From a virus: a DNA stretch of 23,848 bases. The position numbers and the translations under genes are program-made. Below are positions 11,408 through 19,692 of this stretch, in pieces (position 1 is the stretch's first letter; each line of letters starts with the position of its first letter). The notes below the pieces were generated by a model, which was given only the letters and a program-made list of their open reading frames with translations, searched no databases and was not told where the DNA came from. The stretch covers positions 1-23,848 of the IMG/VR virus record IMGVR_UViG_3300040801_001470; one strand, written 5' to 3'.

Positions 11408-11739
11408 TGTCAGACCTTAAAGACCCGAACCTCTTTAGTGAGGTATTCAACCAACGTGCTGGAATCCTAACGTTCTTCGGAGCGTTGGGTGGTTCTGTGC
11501 GCGCAACTGTCCTAAAGACCACATGGCGTGAAGGACTTCGTGTGATATTTGTTGGTGGAGCGGTTGCTTTTGGCGTTGGGGTCATCGGGCCTCAAGTGAT
11601 GCGACCATGGATCGGAGATCTGCCGGATGAAATGGCAGGCGCCATGGGAACCCTAACAGCTGCAGCTTTCCTGACCGGTCTAGTTGCTGTGACTCTGGTC
11701 GAGAGATTCATTTCTGGCCCGAAAGACGGAGACAAATAA
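11407..11739 (+). CDS. Putative holin
   Basis: 110 residues with two clear membrane segments (about 47-67, FVGGAVAFGVGVIG, and 77-101, LTAAAFLTGLVAVTL). A more weakly hydrophobic N-terminal stretch (19-32) could make a third. The tail is short, charged and basic (SGPKDGDK). Size, topology and position at the head of a lysis cassette with amidase and spanins support a holin, which would open the inner membrane to release the endolysin. Start and stop overlap both neighbours as TAATG. Confidence 0.65.
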   Translation: MSDLKDPNLFSEVFNQRAGILTFFGALGGSVRATVLKTTWREGLRVIFVGGAVAFGVGVIGPQVMRPWIGDLPDEMAGAMGTLTAAAFLTGLVAVTLVERFISGPKDGDK

Positions 11740-12383
11740 TGGGCGACAAACTTACAAAAGCAGACCGTGACAACAACGAAACGTACAGTGCTGCACAATC
11801 AAAATTCTTTCGGGCCGAGAAAACAACCCGCAACCATGACGACTTCAAGGTTTTGACCTTTGGGATCGTGGTTGCGGTGATGATTCTGGTGTTACCATTG
11901 TTTAACGCAATTGGGCTCGAGAAACGTTGGTATCGTGATCTGACAGGTGTGACCCCGTTCAGTAATATTGAGGTTTTGTACTCTGTCGTATCAGAGGACG
12001 AGCAACATATTATGGTTGGCGGAACGATGAGCAAAGATCGTTGTGAGTTCAACTTTGATGTCACAAACCCAGTTGCCTATGTGACTGGGCAATATGGCCT
12101 TCGTCATCGTCTAACAGTGGATACATCTCCAGAAGACCATTTGACACAGGTGTTCAATACGAGTCGACCGCCATCATCGGGACCTGAAACGTGGGGACCC
12201 TGGGTCATTGATAAGTCTGACGTTCGGATTTTTGGTGGATCATTAAAAGCAACCCAATGGGAAATTTTTGTGTACCACAACAAGTGTCCGCGGGGACCTG
12301 AAGAGCAGGTAAACCTGTTTGCTGAGGGCCCTTGGACAGATATAAATCGTCAATTCATTTACCCGAATGAGGAAAGAGAATGA
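11739..12383 (+). CDS. Membrane-anchored protein of the lysis cassette, unknown function
   Basis: 214 residues: a charged cytoplasmic N-terminus (1-43), one membrane helix (about 44-66, FGIVVAVMILVLPLFNAIG), then about 145 residues likely in the periplasm. The outer part is beta-rich, with two cysteines (KDRCEFNF and HNKCPRG) that could form a disulfide. It sits between the putative holin and the endolysin, with overlapping codons on both sides. An antiholin or other regulator of lysis timing, or a virion membrane protein, are possible. I recognise no family. Confidence 0.65.
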   Translation: MGDKLTKADRDNNETYSAAQSKFFRAEKTTRNHDDFKVLTFGIVVAVMILVLPLFNAIGLEKRWYRDLTGVTPFSNIEVLYSVVSEDEQHIMVGGTMSKDRCEFNFDVTNPVAYVTGQYGLRHRLTVDTSPEDHLTQVFNTSRPPSSGPETWGPWVIDKSDVRIFGGSLKATQWEIFVYHNKCPRGPEEQVNLFAEGPWTDINRQFIYPNEERE

Positions 12384-13057
12384 GCTATTTCAGATCGATC
12401 CGAGACTATCAGATCAGGTTAAACAGCCTGGCTCTGCCCAATTCAAAGATCTTGGGTGTGGATGGGATGAATGGTCCCAACACCCGAGGTGAAATTGCAA
12501 ATGCTGTTCGGCAGTTGGGTCTCAATGATCCAGAAGAACTCTTTGATCCTTCTGGGATCAACCGCATCCATTGGCACTGGGCCGCATCTACTTACAGTGT
12601 GAATTGGAATGTACGGCGCCATTACAACGGAGTCTTTGATTATGAAGGCAACCAGTATGATGGCGGCTGCCCTCCACAGCAGCAAGCAGCCTATGTGCCC
12701 TACAAAGTTGGTGTGAGCCACACGCTTAACGCAAATACCGGTGCCGTTGGTTTGACCTTTGCCGGCATGGCCGGAGCAACAGCAAACTGGGGTGCAAACA
12801 CTGTCGATCAGGGATCCTACCCACTAACGTGGAAAGGGGTCGATGCAATGTTGGAACATACCGCGGAGCTTTGCAGATTGTTTGATATCAAACCCAGTCC
12901 CTGGACGACGATCACTCACTGTGAAGTGCAGACCAACATCGGAATCAAGCAGCGGAATAAGTGGGATATCCGGGTCATGCCTGAGTCCAAAACCTTGCTG
13001 ACTGAAAAAAGCGCAGGGGATATTCTCCGAGCTCGTATGATGGAGAAATTCTGGTGA
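12380..13057 (+). CDS. Endolysin: N-acetylmuramoyl-L-alanine amidase with binding domain
   Basis: 225 residues. The N-terminal part (about 9-48) looks like a peptidoglycan-binding repeat (IRLNSLALP, then VDGMNGPNTRGEIANAV). The rest looks like an Amidase_2-type zinc amidase: first His in RIHWHWAAS (64 or 66), a central GVSHTLN, and the second His plus Asp in ITHCEVQ (180) and KWDIR (196). It would cut the bond between muramic acid and L-alanine. There is no signal peptide, so export needs the holin. Its start overlaps the upstream stop as ATGA, and its end overlaps the spanin start. Confidence 0.85.
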   Translation: MSYFRSIRDYQIRLNSLALPNSKILGVDGMNGPNTRGEIANAVRQLGLNDPEELFDPSGINRIHWHWAASTYSVNWNVRRHYNGVFDYEGNQYDGGCPPQQQAAYVPYKVGVSHTLNANTGAVGLTFAGMAGATANWGANTVDQGSYPLTWKGVDAMLEHTAELCRLFDIKPSPWTTITHCEVQTNIGIKQRNKWDIRVMPESKTLLTEKSAGDILRARMMEKFW

Positions 13058-13392
13058 CAAAGATTCAGGGTATGCTTATTCAACTGGGTGTGGCCGTTGC
13101 ATTATTTGCAGCGGCTTATGCTTATGGATATCACAAAGGCACAGTGAACGTGATTGAGAAAGTCGCAGAAGCAACAGCCGAGAAACAAGAAGAGATCTTT
13201 GATCTTGCTGACAAAATCAGATCACAGAGTGAGGCATTGCGTCAGGCTCAGAAAGATCGAGAGGAACTGATCAATGAACTGGAAGAGCAAGCAAACAATG
13301 CAGTTGGCGCTGGCAATGATGGTGTTGCTACCACTGGCGGCCTGCAGCGACTCGAACGTCGCTGGGCTCCGGCTCCAGGAACTTCCGAATGA
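13054..13392 (+). CDS. Inner-membrane spanin (Rz-like)
   Basis: 112 residues from a GTG start overlapping the endolysin stop (GTGA). One N-terminal membrane helix (about 10-28, VAVALFAAAYAYGY) is followed by a long charged coiled coil (about 35-88) and a short Gly-rich end. This is the usual build of an i-spanin, which links the inner membrane to the outer-membrane partner in the last step of lysis. The partner gene starts inside it in another frame. Confidence 0.85.
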   Translation: MTKIQGMLIQLGVAVALFAAAYAYGYHKGTVNVIEKVAEATAEKQEEIFDLADKIRSQSEALRQAQKDREELINELEEQANNAVGAGNDGVATTGGLQRLERRWAPAPGTSE

Positions 13393-13567
13393 TGTGTCCG
13401 AACCATGCCCACATCCTTGGGACGTGATTTCACCAGTGAAGGGTGTATCCGTTGGTTCAGACGAGATTCGGATGGGTCGCCTTGGAGATGCGCTCATTGA
13501 ATGTGGCGCCGAGAAACAAATTGCTGTAGACGCAAATGTAGAACTTATTGAGATCCTTCGAAACTAG
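13274..13567 (+). CDS. Outer-membrane spanin lipoprotein (Rz1-like)
   Basis: 97 residues in the frame +1 to Rz. A signal peptide (MNWKSKQTMQLALAMMVLL) ends in the lipobox LAAC with Cys24. The mature 74 residues include Pro-rich parts (LPNDVSEPCPHPWD) and end in EILRN. The first 119 bases lie inside Rz, and the remainder extends past it, the embedded-to-overlapping arrangement known for spanin pairs. The gene ends just inside the ribosome site of the portal gene. Confidence 0.85.
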   Translation: MNWKSKQTMQLALAMMVLLPLAACSDSNVAGLRLQELPNDVSEPCPHPWDVISPVKGVSVGSDEIRMGRLGDALIECGAEKQIAVDANVELIEILRN

Positions 13568-13577
13568 GAGTCGAATC

Positions 13578-15920
13578 GTGAAAAATACTGAAGAGATGAT
13601 CGAGAACGATGTTGAATCTCCTGATAACACGCAGGACTCAACTTCGGAGATTTATGACCCGAGCAAGTTGAATGTTCCAGAAAAGGAACGCCTCACTGAC
13701 TGGAAAAATGAGCCTTCGATTGAGAGCCTCAAAGGCGATCTCGAATTTGCTCGTCAGGAAAATACTGATCAGAAGGGCAACGTTGATGGCTGGATCTCTC
13801 TCCGGAACGCCACTGGTTCTGAGAGCGGAAAGAAAACAAAAGCCCCGGGCCGATCATCTGTTCAACCAAAACTGATCCGGAAACACAACGAGTGGCGGTA
13901 TCCGGCACTGAGTGAACCGTTTCTGAACTCAGACCGTATGTTCAATATCAATCCACGGACATTCGAAGATAAAGCCGCGGCAGACCAGAACCAGATGATT
14001 CTGAACTGGCAGTTTGACACCAAACTCAACAAGGTTGATTTCATCGATCGATTTGTCCGTAAGACAGTCGACGAAGGCACATGTGTGGTGCGTGTTGGCT
14101 GGGAACGGAAGACTGAGCGTGTGAAAGTGCTCAAGCCGATTTTCGACTATTACCCGATGGACATGGGTGACGAAGAGGGTATGCAGATCCTTGCTCAGGC
14201 AACCGAGATGGCAATGGCGGATCCTGAAGCTTTTGAAGCTGATCCAAACATCCCGGAAAGTCTCCGGGCTGCCGTTGTTTATGGTCTCGAGAACCAAGAG
14301 ATGGTTGTGGCCGAAGAAGTCGGCGAAGAGTGGGTTGAAGAGACCAAGATTACTTGGAACCAACCGAGTTTGAAGATCGTCAATGTAGCGAACTTTTTCA
14401 TTGATCCATCTTGCGAAGGCGAATGGAACGATGCTCAATATATGATCCATACTTATGAGTCGACAAAGTCAGAGCTCAAAAAGCGGAAGATTTACAAGAA
14501 CCTGGACGATGTGAACTGGGGCGCCAATACGATTAAGGCGCAGACCGGGGACCCGGACCACGAAACAACAACGCCAATCCCAGATGGTCGTCTGAACTCT
14601 GACAAAGCCAAAGTGCTCGTTTATGAGTACTGGGGTTTGTGGGACATCCATGGTGACGGTGAGATGCTACCAATCGTGGCCACGTTCATCGGCGATACAA
14701 TGATCCAGCTTACAGAGAACCCGTTTCCTGACAAGCGTCCACCATTCGTGATTGTGCCTTACATGCCTATCCTTGGTTCTGTCTGGGGTGAAGCTGATGC
14801 ATCCCTCCTGCAAGACAACCAGCGTATCCTGGGTGCTGTCACCCGCGGTACGATCGATCTGCTGGGTCGCTCTGCAAATGCACAAGCCGGTTACTCCAAA
14901 GGTTTCCTGGATCCAGTGAACACGAAGCGTTTCAAAGCCGGGGAAGATTTTGAGTTCAACCCGAACCAAGATCCCCGTGTTGCTATTCAGCAGCTGCAGT
15001 ATCCGGAAATCCCGAACTCTGCACTGACGATGATGCAGCTACAGAATGCCGAAGCTGAGGGCCTGTCCGGGGTCAAAAGCTTCTCAGGGGGTATCACAGG
15101 TGAGGCTTATGGCCGAGTTGCCCGAGGTATCTCTGGCGCCTTGGATGCAGCTGGTCAGCGTGAAATGAGTATCCTCCGTCGACTGGCAGAAGGTATGCGC
15201 CTGATCGGCCGCAAGATTATGGCAATGAACGCCTTCTTCCTGGAAGAGAAAGAAGTGATCCGAGTCACTAACAAAGAGTTTGTCACGATCAGACGTGATG
15301 ATCTGGTTGGTAACTTTGACCTGATCGTCGATATCTCCACTGCTCAAGTTGATGAGCAGAAGTCTCAGGATCTTGGAATGATGCTGCAAACAATGGGCCC
15401 AGATATGGATCCTGGTTTGTCGAAGATCATCCTGGCTGAGATTGCTGATCTGAAACGGATGCCTCATCTCGCCGAGATGATCCGTGCATACGAGCCACAA
15501 CCTGATCCAATGCAGCAAGAGATGCAGCGTCTTCAGATCGCTGATCTTGAAGCTGAGATTGAGCTCAAGAAAGCTCGTGCAATGGAAGCGATGGCTGGTG
15601 CCGAGAACAAAGCTCTCGATACCGAGATGGAGAAAACCGGTCAGAAGCATGCTCAAGCGGTTGAGAAAATGGGAGCTCAGGCTGCCGGCAACCGTGATCT
15701 GGAAGTCACAAAGGCTCTCACAAAAGGTGAGACTCCAGGTGGTCAGATCGAAGCTGCAGTTGGCTTCAATAAGTTGATGGATGATCTTTCGAAGAAGAAT
15801 GCATCACCACAAGAACCCCTTGGTCGACCACCAATGGAACAGCCGACAATGCCTATGGCGCCACTGCGTAGCGCACCAAATGGAGTCGTCGGTGGACAAG
15901 ACCTTGCTTTCCCACAGTAA
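13578..15920 (+). CDS. Portal protein (N4 gp59-like)
   Basis: 780 residues, close to the N4 portal. I prefer the GTG at 13578, seven bases after AGGAG, over an upstream in-frame ATG at 13548 that lies inside the spanin gene. The middle holds portal-like regions (NQMILNWQFDTKLNKVDFID, NFFIDPSCEGEWNDAQYMIH, LLQDNQRILGAVTRGTIDL). The C-terminal 150 residues form a long helical or coiled-coil barrel region (LEAEIELKKARAMEAMAG), then a Pro/Met-rich tail. The portal forms the ring through which DNA enters and leaves the head. Confidence 0.9.
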   Translation: MKNTEEMIENDVESPDNTQDSTSEIYDPSKLNVPEKERLTDWKNEPSIESLKGDLEFARQENTDQKGNVDGWISLRNATGSESGKKTKAPGRSSVQPKLIRKHNEWRYPALSEPFLNSDRMFNINPRTFEDKAAADQNQMILNWQFDTKLNKVDFIDRFVRKTVDEGTCVVRVGWERKTERVKVLKPIFDYYPMDMGDEEGMQILAQATEMAMADPEAFEADPNIPESLRAAVVYGLENQEMVVAEEVGEEWVEETKITWNQPSLKIVNVANFFIDPSCEGEWNDAQYMIHTYESTKSELKKRKIYKNLDDVNWGANTIKAQTGDPDHETTTPIPDGRLNSDKAKVLVYEYWGLWDIHGDGEMLPIVATFIGDTMIQLTENPFPDKRPPFVIVPYMPILGSVWGEADASLLQDNQRILGAVTRGTIDLLGRSANAQAGYSKGFLDPVNTKRFKAGEDFEFNPNQDPRVAIQQLQYPEIPNSALTMMQLQNAEAEGLSGVKSFSGGITGEAYGRVARGISGALDAAGQREMSILRRLAEGMRLIGRKIMAMNAFFLEEKEVIRVTNKEFVTIRRDDLVGNFDLIVDISTAQVDEQKSQDLGMMLQTMGPDMDPGLSKIILAEIADLKRMPHLAEMIRAYEPQPDPMQQEMQRLQIADLEAEIELKKARAMEAMAGAENKALDTEMEKTGQKHAQAVEKMGAQAAGNRDLEVTKALTKGETPGGQIEAAVGFNKLMDDLSKKNASPQEPLGRPPMEQPTMPMAPLRSAPNGVVGGQDLAFPQ

Positions 15921-15971
15921 TGTGGGTTAGCAAGACCTCACCTGTAAACATCAACCACAAAGGACGTGGCA

Positions 15972-16355
15972 ATGAACCTGTACGAAGAACACGCAGAGGG
16001 CGCTCAGCCCGAAGAAGCAGCAATGACCGTGGAGCAATACCAAGAGTATAAAGCTTCCTGTGAGCAACTTCTGAACCTGTCAAAGCAAGCTATGACGCTG
16101 GCCGAAGACGAAAACTTCAAGACAATCGTGATGGAAGCCTATTTCACCGAAGAGCCCAAACGGCTTGCCGGTCTGATGGCATCTGGTCGTTTGAATGAGA
16201 AGCAGTTCGACGAGTGCGCTCGTGAGCTTGCATCCATTGGGTCTCTCCGGACATTCCTGACAAGCTTCATTCAAAAAGGTCAGATTGCTCAGAGCGAGCT
16301 CGAAAATCTGGAAGCTGCCTGGAATGAAGCAGTTGCCGCGGGGGAGGTTGAATAA
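15972..16355 (+). CDS. Small helical head protein (N4 gp58 position), 127 residues
   Basis: ATG at 15972 is chosen because AAGGA lies seven bases upstream; a GTG two codons earlier is too close to it. The protein is helical and acidic (MTVEQYQEYKASCEQLLNLS, then FTEEPKRLAGLMASG) with no recognised domain. Its stop overlaps the next start (TAATG). The position between portal and scaffold-like protein matches N4 gp58. A role in head assembly is inferred from order only. Confidence 0.7.
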   Translation: MNLYEEHAEGAQPEEAAMTVEQYQEYKASCEQLLNLSKQAMTLAEDENFKTIVMEAYFTEEPKRLAGLMASGRLNEKQFDECARELASIGSLRTFLTSFIQKGQIAQSELENLEAAWNEAVAAGEVE

Positions 16356-17590
16356 TGGCTGATGAAAAGCAAGTTCCGTTGGATCTCGAGACGATGTCCG
16401 ACGAAGATTTCATGAAGTTGGATCCGTCCGACTTGCAAGAGTTTATTCCTGAAGAAGAAGAAGAGGATGAGGATCTTGATGGGACTCCTGGTGAGGATGA
16501 TGATTCATCCAACAGTGATGCTAACACCTCCGGCGATGGAGATGATGAGGATCTCGAGAACGGAGATAAGCCCCCTGTTGCTGACGAATCGGGTGAAGCC
16601 GACGGAGACGACGGTGAAGGTGATCAACAACAAGTTGAAGATGACCAAGTTCCTGCCGAGAAGGGAGTTCATGAAGAGCCAGCAAAATCAACTCCTGATC
16701 CGAAACCAAAAGCGGATGACAAACCAAAAGCTGCTGGGGACCTAGACCCAGAAGCTGCTGCTGCTGTTGATTTCTTCAAACAAGTGTCAGCACCGTTCAA
16801 AGCTGACGGCCGTGACATGCAAGTTCGGACTCCTCAGGATGTGATTCGCCTGATGCAGATGGGGGTTAACTATTCCCGACGCATGCAGGAAATCAAACCT
16901 TTGCGTGCTCAGGACGAGATGCTGAAGCAAAATGGTCTCAATGATACACAAAAGTTGAACTTTCTGATCGATCTGTCGAAAGGCAACAAAGATGCGATCA
17001 AACAACTTCTGAAGGATCACAATATCGATCCTATGGACATCGACACCGAAGATACCGGAACGCCTTATAAGGCAACAAACTATGAGCCTGATCCTCGTGA
17101 TATTGCCCTGGATGACGCGATCAAAACAACTATGTCAGTTCCTGGCGGCCGTGAGTTGATCTCGGATATCAACAAAGAATGGGACGACGTTTCCAAAGAA
17201 GCCCTGCGAGAACAACCTGCTATCTTTGAAAATATACTTGCACAAAAAAGTTCAGGTGTTTATGCAAAGATCAAGGATGAGTTGAACTACCAGCGTGGAC
17301 TTGGCTACTTGACCAACGTTCCCTTCCTCCAAGCCTACCATCAGGTAGGTGAGGCGATGCAAAAAGCTGGTGTGTTCGACGAACCAAAAACCCAACCGCA
17401 GGAACGTAAACCTGTCGGCACTGGTCCTCGGAAGGCTGCTCCTCGGCCGAATACAGAGCAACCCACTCCAAACATCTCATCGGCAACTCCCCCTCGTGCT
17501 GCTCCATCCACTGGAAACAGTGCAAAAAATGAACCGGACTATTCGTCAATGTCTGATGAGGATTTCCTGAAACTGGCTCCTCCAGGCTAA
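16355..17590 (+). CDS. Acidic scaffold-like protein (N4 gp57 position), 411 residues
   Basis: The first 130 residues are strongly acidic and low-complexity, with runs of Glu and Asp, then Lys/Pro-rich. The middle is helical (FFKQVSAPFKADGRDMQVR, LIDLSKGNKDAIKQLLKDH). The last 60 residues are Pro/Arg-rich. The motif MSDEDF-M/L-KL occurs near the N-terminus (14-22) and again at the very C-terminus (399-407). Composition and position just before the major capsid gene fit a scaffold or assembly protein; the duplicated motif could be a docking site. I infer the role and cannot prove it. Confidence 0.7.
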   Translation: MADEKQVPLDLETMSDEDFMKLDPSDLQEFIPEEEEEDEDLDGTPGEDDDSSNSDANTSGDGDDEDLENGDKPPVADESGEADGDDGEGDQQQVEDDQVPAEKGVHEEPAKSTPDPKPKADDKPKAAGDLDPEAAAAVDFFKQVSAPFKADGRDMQVRTPQDVIRLMQMGVNYSRRMQEIKPLRAQDEMLKQNGLNDTQKLNFLIDLSKGNKDAIKQLLKDHNIDPMDIDTEDTGTPYKATNYEPDPRDIALDDAIKTTMSVPGGRELISDINKEWDDVSKEALREQPAIFENILAQKSSGVYAKIKDELNYQRGLGYLTNVPFLQAYHQVGEAMQKAGVFDEPKTQPQERKPVGTGPRKAAPRPNTEQPTPNISSATPPRAAPSTGNSAKNEPDYSSMSDEDFLKLAPPG

Positions 17591-17634
17591 GAAGAACGAA
17601 GAACTCCAATTGAGAAGTTTGAAAAGGATTTATC

Positions 17635-18858
17635 ATGGCTCAATTGTATAACGCCCCTCCAGGCACTCCATCGGACATCGGTCCTCAGTTTAACACTCAC
17701 TACTGGGATCGCCGGTCTCTGATCGATGCTGCTGAACAGATGTTCTTCAGCCCACTGGCTGACGTTCGTCAGATGCCAATGCACTACGGCAAAGAACTGA
17801 AGGTCTACTTCTACGTTCCACTGCTTGATGACCGCAACATCAACGACCAGGGTATCGACGCCAACGGTGTTGTTCTCACTGGCGCTGCTGGTGCAAACCC
17901 AGGCTTTGGTAACATGTACGGCTCTTCGAAAGACGTTGGTACTATCACTGCGAAAATGCCGACTCTGACCGAGACCGGTGGCCGTGTTAACCGCGTTGGT
18001 TTCACTCGTCTTGAGCGTTCTGGTACGCTTCAGGAACATGGTTTCTTCACAGAATTCAGTGAAGACATGATGACTTTTGATACAGATTCCGATCTGTATG
18101 CTCACATGTCGCGTGAGATGGTTGCGGGTGCGAACGAAATCACTGAAGACCTGCTCCAGGTCGACTTGCTGACAAATGCGGGCACTGTCGTGTTCACAGG
18201 CGCAGCTACACAGGACTCTGAGATCATCGGTGAAGGTGCAAACCCATCCGTCGTGACCTATATGGATCTGAAGAAATTGAGCATTGCGCTTGATGACAAC
18301 CGGACTCCAAAGAACACGAAGATCATCAAAGGTTCAACCATGACTGATACGGCGACTATCAACGCCGCTCGTATTATGTACATTGGCTCTGAGCTTCAGG
18401 TGACTGTGGAAAACATGGTGCAGATGGTCGGCACAACTGAAGTTCCAGCATTCGTGCCGGTTCGCAAGTACGCTGCTGCTTCTACAATCATGAACGGCGA
18501 AATCGGTTCGGTTGGTGACTTCCGCATCGTTGTTGTTCCGAACATGATGAAGTGGGAAGGTGCTGGCGCCGCTGAGACTGTTGCTAACCTTGGTTACGCT
18601 GCTACTGGTGGCAACTACGACATCTTCCCGATGCTCGTTGTTGGCGATGGTTCTTTTGCTACTGTTGGTCTCCAGGGCTCCGGCCGTAAGGGTGCCAAGC
18701 AGAAGTTCAAGATCATTGTGAAGAAGCCAGGCAAAGAGATGGCGACGATTCAGGATCCATTCGGTAAGATTGGCTTCAGCTCGATCACCTTCTACCACGG
18801 CTTCATTGCACTGCGCCCTGAGCGTCTGGCAGTCGTGAAAACTGTTGCTGCTGAGTAA
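17635..18858 (+). CDS. Major capsid protein (N4-gp56 family)
   Basis: 407 residues, the usual length for this family. Recognisable parts include HYWDRRSLIDAAEQMFFSPL, LLDDRNINDQGIDANG, GNMYGSSKDVGTITAK, ETGGRVNRVGFTRLE, and the C-terminal end reading FGKIGFSSITFYHGFIALRP. AAAAGGA precedes the ATG. A strong hairpin terminator follows 20 bases after the stop, consistent with the high, separately tuned expression of a major capsid gene. This is the firmest marker that the phage is N4-like. Confidence 0.93.
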   Translation: MAQLYNAPPGTPSDIGPQFNTHYWDRRSLIDAAEQMFFSPLADVRQMPMHYGKELKVYFYVPLLDDRNINDQGIDANGVVLTGAAGANPGFGNMYGSSKDVGTITAKMPTLTETGGRVNRVGFTRLERSGTLQEHGFFTEFSEDMMTFDTDSDLYAHMSREMVAGANEITEDLLQVDLLTNAGTVVFTGAATQDSEIIGEGANPSVVTYMDLKKLSIALDDNRTPKNTKIIKGSTMTDTATINAARIMYIGSELQVTVENMVQMVGTTEVPAFVPVRKYAAASTIMNGEIGSVGDFRIVVVPNMMKWEGAGAAETVANLGYAATGGNYDIFPMLVVGDGSFATVGLQGSGRKGAKQKFKIIVKKPGKEMATIQDPFGKIGFSSITFYHGFIALRPERLAVVKTVAAE

Positions 18859-18877
18859 TCAACAGCTCATATAGGGT

Positions 18878-18900
18878 AGGGGGGCTGACGCCCCCCTTCT
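18878..18900 (+). terminator. Terminator after the major capsid gene
   Basis: An 8-bp GC-rich stem (18878-18885 with 18890-18897) with loop TGAC, followed by a short pyrimidine run. It probably terminates only part of transcription, as late genes continue on the same strand. Confidence 0.75.
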
Positions 18901-18939
18901 CACATTAAAACCCACCTCCTCAAACAGAGAGAAATTCCA

Positions 18940-19644
18940 ATGAATATCAGCAAGATGACAACCGCAGAAGCACACGAAGCTGTCTCGGCAATGGACACTG
19001 TAGAAGCACTCCGTGAAGCAGCGACTTCGATTGGTGTGACCTTTTCAGGCAACACTGGCGAACCGACTCTTCGCAAAAAAATCACAGATGAAATCGATGC
19101 TCGTGCTGTGGCCGATGAGCCAACACAAGATGAAGCACTTCCTGCTCTCGATGGCGACGATGATTTTGACCCGTCCGAGATTCAATCTACTGCCGGCCCA
19201 GTGAAGAAAGGCCCGACAGTTGACGAGATCCTGGCCATGAATCCCAATGAGATCACAGACCCTTTGCTGCTGCGTCAGGTGGTTCGTGCTAAGGCACTCC
19301 GTCTGCACCGAGTGAAGGTGACAAACCTGGATCCAAATGACTCGGCACTGAATGGCGCCATCATCACTGTGTTCAACAAGTTCACAGGCAAAGTGGCCAA
19401 ATACGTGCCCTTCAGCGAAGAAGAAGCACCGAACGGATACCACGTTCCGGAAATGATTCTGAACTACCTGAAGAACCAGAAGTTTGCTCTGCGTCGTGAG
19501 ATCAAAGGCGGCCAGTTCGGCGTGAAAAAGTACAAGACCACAATGGTCAACAAATACTCGATCGTCGAAATGCCACAGCTGACCAAAGAAGAGCTGGCTG
19601 AGCTTGCTGCCCACCAGCGTGCTTCACACGCTATCGACAACTAA
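18940..19644 (+). CDS. N4 gp55-position protein with a HeH/SAP-like N-terminal motif
   Basis: 234 residues. The N-terminal 50 residues (AVSAMDTVEALREAATSIGV, then LRKKITDEIDAR) resemble a short HeH/SAP helix-extended loop-helix often found on phage structural proteins. An acidic linker follows (about 60-85). The basic C-terminal part contains LHRVKVTNLDPNDSALNG and YVPFSEEEAPNGYHVPEM, probably beta-rich. GAGAG precedes the ATG. The function is not established; the location between capsid and gp54-like genes suggests a virion component. Confidence 0.65.
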   Translation: MNISKMTTAEAHEAVSAMDTVEALREAATSIGVTFSGNTGEPTLRKKITDEIDARAVADEPTQDEALPALDGDDDFDPSEIQSTAGPVKKGPTVDEILAMNPNEITDPLLLRQVVRAKALRLHRVKVTNLDPNDSALNGAIITVFNKFTGKVAKYVPFSEEEAPNGYHVPEMILNYLKNQKFALRREIKGGQFGVKKYKTTMVNKYSIVEMPQLTKEELAELAAHQRASHAIDN

Positions 19645-19650
19645 ACCTGA

Positions 19651-19667
19651 CCTCTGCTAAGCAGAGG
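19651..19667 (+). other. Intergenic hairpin with a three-base loop
   Basis: A perfect 7-bp stem (19651-19657 with 19661-19667) and loop TAA lie seven bases past the stop of the previous gene and 25 bases before the next ATG. It lacks a T-run, and it lacks the loop and GG start of the hairpin promoters. Possibly an mRNA-processing or stability element. Confidence 0.5.
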
Positions 19668-19692
19668 ATGAAACTGAGAGAGGAATTCAGAG

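Noticed and set aside
19651-19667. Hairpin with loop TAA in the late operon as an N4-type promoter
   Set aside because: It gives T at -1 and G at +1 but A at +2, the loop is unlike the three early ones, and it lies inside the late operon.
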